Shown here piece by piece: positions 63,813 through 64,000 of a stretch of DNA of 64,000 bases. Origin of the DNA: UBA5066 sp046331465 (GTDB lineage Bacteria > Acidobacteriota > Thermoanaerobaculia > UBA5066); the NCBI GenBank assembly GCA_046331465.1, contig JAXLQV010000002.1, forward strand, positions 806,001 to 870,000, in the 5' to 3' direction. The translations under genes were made by a program, and so were the position numbers. Under the pieces are notes generated by a model. The model searched no databases. It was not told the DNA's origin and saw nothing but the letters and a program-made list of their open reading frames with translations. The stretch's first letter is position 1. Every line of letters begins with the position of its first letter.

Positions 63813-64000
63813 ATGGCGGACACCGAGCGATTCGACCAGGCCGCGGCGACGTGGGACGGCGAGCAGCGCCGGATCCTCCTGGCGCGCGGGGTGACGGAGG
63901 CGATCGTCGCGCGATGCGCCCTCCCCGCCGACCTCGACGTCCTCGACTTCGGCTGCGGCACGGGGCTCGTCTCGCTCGGCCTGAAGCCGCTCGTCAGGAG
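63813..64000 (+). CDS. Class I SAM-dependent methyltransferase, 3' truncated by window edge
   Basis: The first 62 residues only. SAM-binding motif I is visible as LDVLDFGCGTGLVSLGL, preceded by the family-typical FDQAAATWD start. The substrate cannot be inferred. GGGAGG lies 6 nt before the ATG. Confidence 0.85.
   Translation, partial: MADTERFDQAAATWDGEQRRILLARGVTEAIVARCALPADLDVLDFGCGTGLVSLGLKPLVR

Overview
This window is very GC-rich (roughly 70 percent or more), gene-dense DNA from a Gram-negative bacterium. Evidence for a double membrane is a FadL-type outer-membrane barrel, a MacAB-like exporter with a periplasmic adaptor, and many exported proteins. A propeller-type sensor kinase, a DUF2911 protein, a COG2403 GTPase, pyruvate:ferredoxin oxidoreductase and a sulfur-type molybdoenzyme together suggest an Acidobacteriota member, perhaps of the Thermoanaerobaculia. 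That placement is an inference from gene content; no rRNA or tRNA gene was seen.

Layout. 1-5.2 kb: end of a diguanylate cyclase-hemerythrin fusion, then a minus-strand exporter operon (adaptor, ATPase, two FtsX-type permeases). 5.3-14.2 kb: signalling and housekeeping genes (propeller histidine kinase, cyclic-2,3-diphosphoglycerate-synthetase-like GTPase, PilZ protein, PAS-GGDEF cyclase, PP2C phosphatase, Sua5). 14.2-17.4 kb: hotdog protein, nitronate monooxygenase-like enzyme and a membrane glycosyltransferase. 17.4-19.5 kb: two exported proteins, one a zinc-peptidase candidate. 19.6-26.3 kb: glycogen debranching enzyme, then a PIG-L deacetylase / 44-residue membrane protein / sodium symporter operon. 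26.4-31 kb: proteins of uncertain function, a degenerate GGDEF protein and a small mobile-element scar. 31-35.7 kb: nifJ with a dihydroorotate-dehydrogenase-like partner. 35.8-47.4 kb: glycosyltransferase, ABC-2 transporter, exported subtilase and a 1381-residue transglutaminase-TPR protein. 47.4-50.9 kb: beta-oxidation pair. 50.9-54.1 kb: dodecin, a solute-binding protein and a FadL-type barrel. 54.2-59.7 kb: five-gene sulfur operon. 59.9-64 kb: acyl-ACP thioesterase-like protein, an exported protein, a PLP decarboxylase, a PaaI-type thioesterase and the start of a methyltransferase.

The most distinctive locus is the sulfur operon. It encodes a Tat-exported molybdopterin oxidoreductase, a four-cluster ferredoxin subunit and an NrfD membrane anchor, followed by two YeeE/YedE sulfur-transport proteins. 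The second of these is fused to a rhodanese domain whose catalytic cysteine is replaced by alanine, and it ends in Gly-Gly-Gly-Cys. A concentric dyad lies upstream of the operon. Other points of interest are an A-B domain pair shared by two unrelated secreted peptidases, a degenerate GGDEF protein that keeps its c-di-GMP inhibitory site, a small coupled membrane protein between the deacetylase and the symporter, and a frequent gene-start layout in which a -10-like hexamer lies 5-11 nt before the start codon, which suggests leaderless transcripts.
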